NCBI RefSeq assembly: GCF_900111375.1
Contig: NZ_FOHB01000012.1
Location: 1-64,000, forward strand
Reading direction: 5' to 3'
Length of the DNA: 64,000 nucleotides
DNA from: Pedococcus cremeus
Lineage (GTDB): Bacteria > Actinomycetota > Actinomycetes > Actinomycetales > Dermatophilaceae
Shown one piece after another: positions 62,507-64,000 of the stretch; positions within the stretch are counted from its first letter, which is position 1, and every line of letters starts with the position of its first letter. A model generated the notes under the pieces. That model searched no databases. It was given only the letters and a program-made list of their open reading frames with translations, and was not told the origin of the DNA. The translations under genes and the position numbers were made by a program.

Positions 62507-63677
62507 GCCGACCGTCCTTGATGTCGTTGAACAGCGCCTGCGCGCCACCGCCGAGGAGCACCACCGACTGGCCGCTGCGCATGCCCACCCCGCCCGGGGT
62601 GACCTTGTTGGGCACCTTGGAGGAGTCGGTGAAGAGGGCGGCCGCGGAGAGGTTGAGCACCTGCGCCGCCGTGAGGTCGGTCTCGACGTGCGGCCACATG
62701 GCGCTCAGGTACTTCGGCAGCTTGGCGGCACCGCCGGCATGCGCCATGCCCATGCCGGCCAGGATCAGGCGACCCTGGTTGGCCGAGCGGCCGAAGTCGC
62801 CGTTGGCAAGCGTGTGGCGCTCACGGGCGACGTTCAGGGCCGGCTCACCGCGCAGCAGGTTGACACCCTTCTTGAGCAGCGTGGGCCCGTGGCTGCTCTT
62901 GAGGACCTCGGAGGCGACGAACCGGATGCCACCCATGGTGTTGACCATGCCCCGGAAGCCCTTGAAGCCGGTCAGCAGGTAGCCGTCGATCGGCACGCCG
63001 CTGTTGTTCTGGACCGTGCGCGTGACACCCGTGGGGCCACCGAAGGCGAGGGAGGCGTTGATCTTGTTGGTGCCACCGCTCGCGAGCGGCACCCATGAGT
63101 CGCGCGGGATGCCCACGATCCCGCCGACGCCCTTGGCGTCGACGCCGATGATGTGCAGGGAGTCGGCCCGCGTGCTCGACACCTTCTCGTTCGGGCGTGC
63201 GTCGGAGCCGATCGCCAGGACCCGCATGGTCTTGGTGGGCACCCGCTGCTGGAGCCCGAGCGAGGGCCACCATCCTCCGACGACGGTCCAGGTCTTCTTG
63301 TCCTTGACGAGCAGGGTGACGTCCTTGCCGTACCCGACGGCGGCGATCCGGGTGTTCTTCCAGCGGCCGGTGGAGCCGGTGAGCGCCACGCTCTTCTTCA
63401 GCGGCTTGCGCTTGGCGACGTAGCCGGCGACGTCGCCGGTGGTCGGCACCTTCCCGCCGAGGTAGACGACCTTCATGGTCGCGAGGAGGTCGTTCGGCAG
63501 CCCCTTGGCGGTCACGCGCAGCGGTGGCGGCGTGGGGGTGGACGGCGTAGCGGTCGTCGACGTGGGACTCGGCGCCGCCTTGTCCTTGGAGTCGCCCGAG
63601 CAGCCGGAGGCCAGGAGCGCGAGGGTGACGACGCCTGCGGTCACGGCGTGTCGGGGCATACGAGACAGATCAGCCAC
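62496..63677 (-). CDS. LytR-CpsA-Psr (LCP) family lipoprotein
   Basis: A 393-residue extracytoplasmic protein. The N-terminus has a lipoprotein signal with lipobox LLASGC and a Ser/Thr/Pro linker. The LCP domain begins near residue 150: MRVLAIGSDARPNEKVSSTRADSLHIIGVD, GIPRDSWVPLASGGTNKINAS and RERHTLANGDFGRSANQGRLI, with the Asp/Arg residues that bind polyprenyl pyrophosphate. LCP enzymes attach teichoic acids or arabinogalactan to peptidoglycan. Lipid anchoring instead of a transmembrane helix is unusual. The GTG is 7 nt after TACTCT. Confidence 0.88.
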   Translation of the reverse strand: MADLSRMPRHAVTAGVVTLALLASGCSGDSKDKAAPSPTSTTATPSTPTPPPLRVTAKGLPNDLLATMKVVYLGGKVPTTGDVAGYVAKRKPLKKSVALTGSTGRWKNTRIAAVGYGKDVTLLVKDKKTWTVVGGWWPSLGLQQRVPTKTMRVLAIGSDARPNEKVSSTRADSLHIIGVDAKGVGGIVGIPRDSWVPLASGGTNKINASLAFGGPTGVTRTVQNNSGVPIDGYLLTGFKGFRGMVNTMGGIRFVASEVLKSSHGPTLLKKGVNLLRGEPALNVARERHTLANGDFGRSANQGRLILAGMGMAHAGGAAKLPKYLSAMWPHVETDLTAAQVLNLSAAALFTDSSKVPNKVTPGGVGMRSGQSVVLLGGGAQALFNDIKDGRLGG

Positions 63678-63758
63678 GCGCCCCAGAGTACGGGGGCGCG
63701 TGGCCGGATCCGGTAAACGCGCTGGTCAGCGCGTCGTCTCAGCGTGTCTCACGCCGTC

Positions 63759-64000
63759 TCAGCCCAGGTCGTAGACCGGCTGGGACTGCACGTTGAGCTC
63801 GTCCATCGGGACCTGGTCGGCCTTCTTCAGGCTCGGGTCCGTGATGTCCAGGACGTCGAAGCCCTGGCCGAGGTCGGACGAGTACACGTTGCCGCGGTAG
63901 AAGTACGACGACCAGGTGCCGCCGCCACCACCGTTCGGCATGGGCCCACGCTCGAAGTAGCCGATCTCACGCGGGTTGTCCGAGTCGGTGAAGTCCCAGA
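63759..64000 (-). CDS. LVIVD-repeat protein, C-terminal fragment (5' end outside the window)
   Basis: The last 80 residues of a protein continuing beyond the right edge. WDFTDSDNPREIGYFERGP and VYSSDLGQGFDVLDITDP are the strand motifs of LVIVD/β-propeller repeats found in secreted actinobacterial proteins. No catalytic residue can be judged from the fragment. The 81-nt gap to the LCP gene has no clear terminator. Confidence 0.7.
   Translation of the reverse strand, partial: WDFTDSDNPREIGYFERGPMPNGGGGGTWSSYFYRGNVYSSDLGQGFDVLDITDPSLKKADQVPMDELNVQSQPVYDLG

Overview
The window is high-G+C (about 70% or more by eye) and densely coded. It is a chromosomal segment of an actinobacterium. Menaquinone (menA, menB, menC, menE), haem (hemA, hemC, fused cobA-hemD, hemB, hemL), Rex, system II cytochrome c maturation, bS22, DisA, a BldN-like sigma factor and a DUF222/HNH protein all point to Actinomycetota. 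A member of Micrococcales near Intrasporangiaceae is my inference, not shown by any marker here. I see no phage, transposase, integrase, CRISPR array, rRNA or tRNA. No gene-free stretch exceeds 300 bases.

Layout. 1-553: end of an HNH protein. 620-7493 (minus): a seven-gene, start/stop-coupled operon of unknown purpose. It encodes an ATP-grasp ligase, a peptidase S51-like protein, two PF00756-type esterases, an M20 peptidase, a double VOC protein and a PIG-L deacetylase. 7581-15262: menC, an atypical Nramp transporter, a VOC protein, menB, a YwiC-like membrane protein, a hemerythrin-like protein, menE and menA. 15366-21657 (minus): hemL, a histidine phosphatase, resA, ccdA, resB, ccsB and a DUF4229 protein, forming a cytochrome c maturation operon. 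21712-22908: a MarR regulator divergent from yceI. 23030-29587: a carbohydrate locus with an ABC importer, PfkB kinase, DeoR regulator and GH4 glycosidase. 29642-35370 (minus): rex-hemA-hemC-cobA/hemD-hemB with a good Rex operator over its promoter. 35524-38974: glutaredoxin, HAD phosphatase, BldN-like sigma factor and an RsbN-like protein with a BldN-type promoter. 39032-49838: acyltransferase, epimerase, bS22, secreted M36 metallopeptidase, excisionase-type HTH protein, acuC, a TrkA-like protein, two GNATs and proC. 49851-54181 (minus): proline dehydrogenase, an ABC-2 exporter, a sugar-isomerase-like TIM barrel and Ppx/GppA. 54240-61935 (plus): Cys-rich protein, methyltransferase, SRPBCC protein, GyrI-like protein, radA, disA, mutY and an MFS transporter. 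61943-64000 (minus): GNAT, LCP lipoprotein, and the end of an LVIVD-repeat protein.

From memory, the backbone order parallels Mycobacterium tuberculosis Rv0495c-Rv0553 (ppx, proC, HTH, bS22, galE-like, acyltransferase, serB-like, glutaredoxin, hemACDB, hemL, ccs, men). The carbohydrate locus, M36 protease, acuC/trkA/GNAT block and sigma/anti-sigma pair would be lineage-specific additions to it.

Two signals run through the whole window. The octamer CGGCATAC/GTATGCCG occurs about 40 times, in coding and non-coding DNA and on both strands. About a dozen or more genes have a TANNNT hexamer 6-8 nt before the start codon, as expected for leaderless transcripts.
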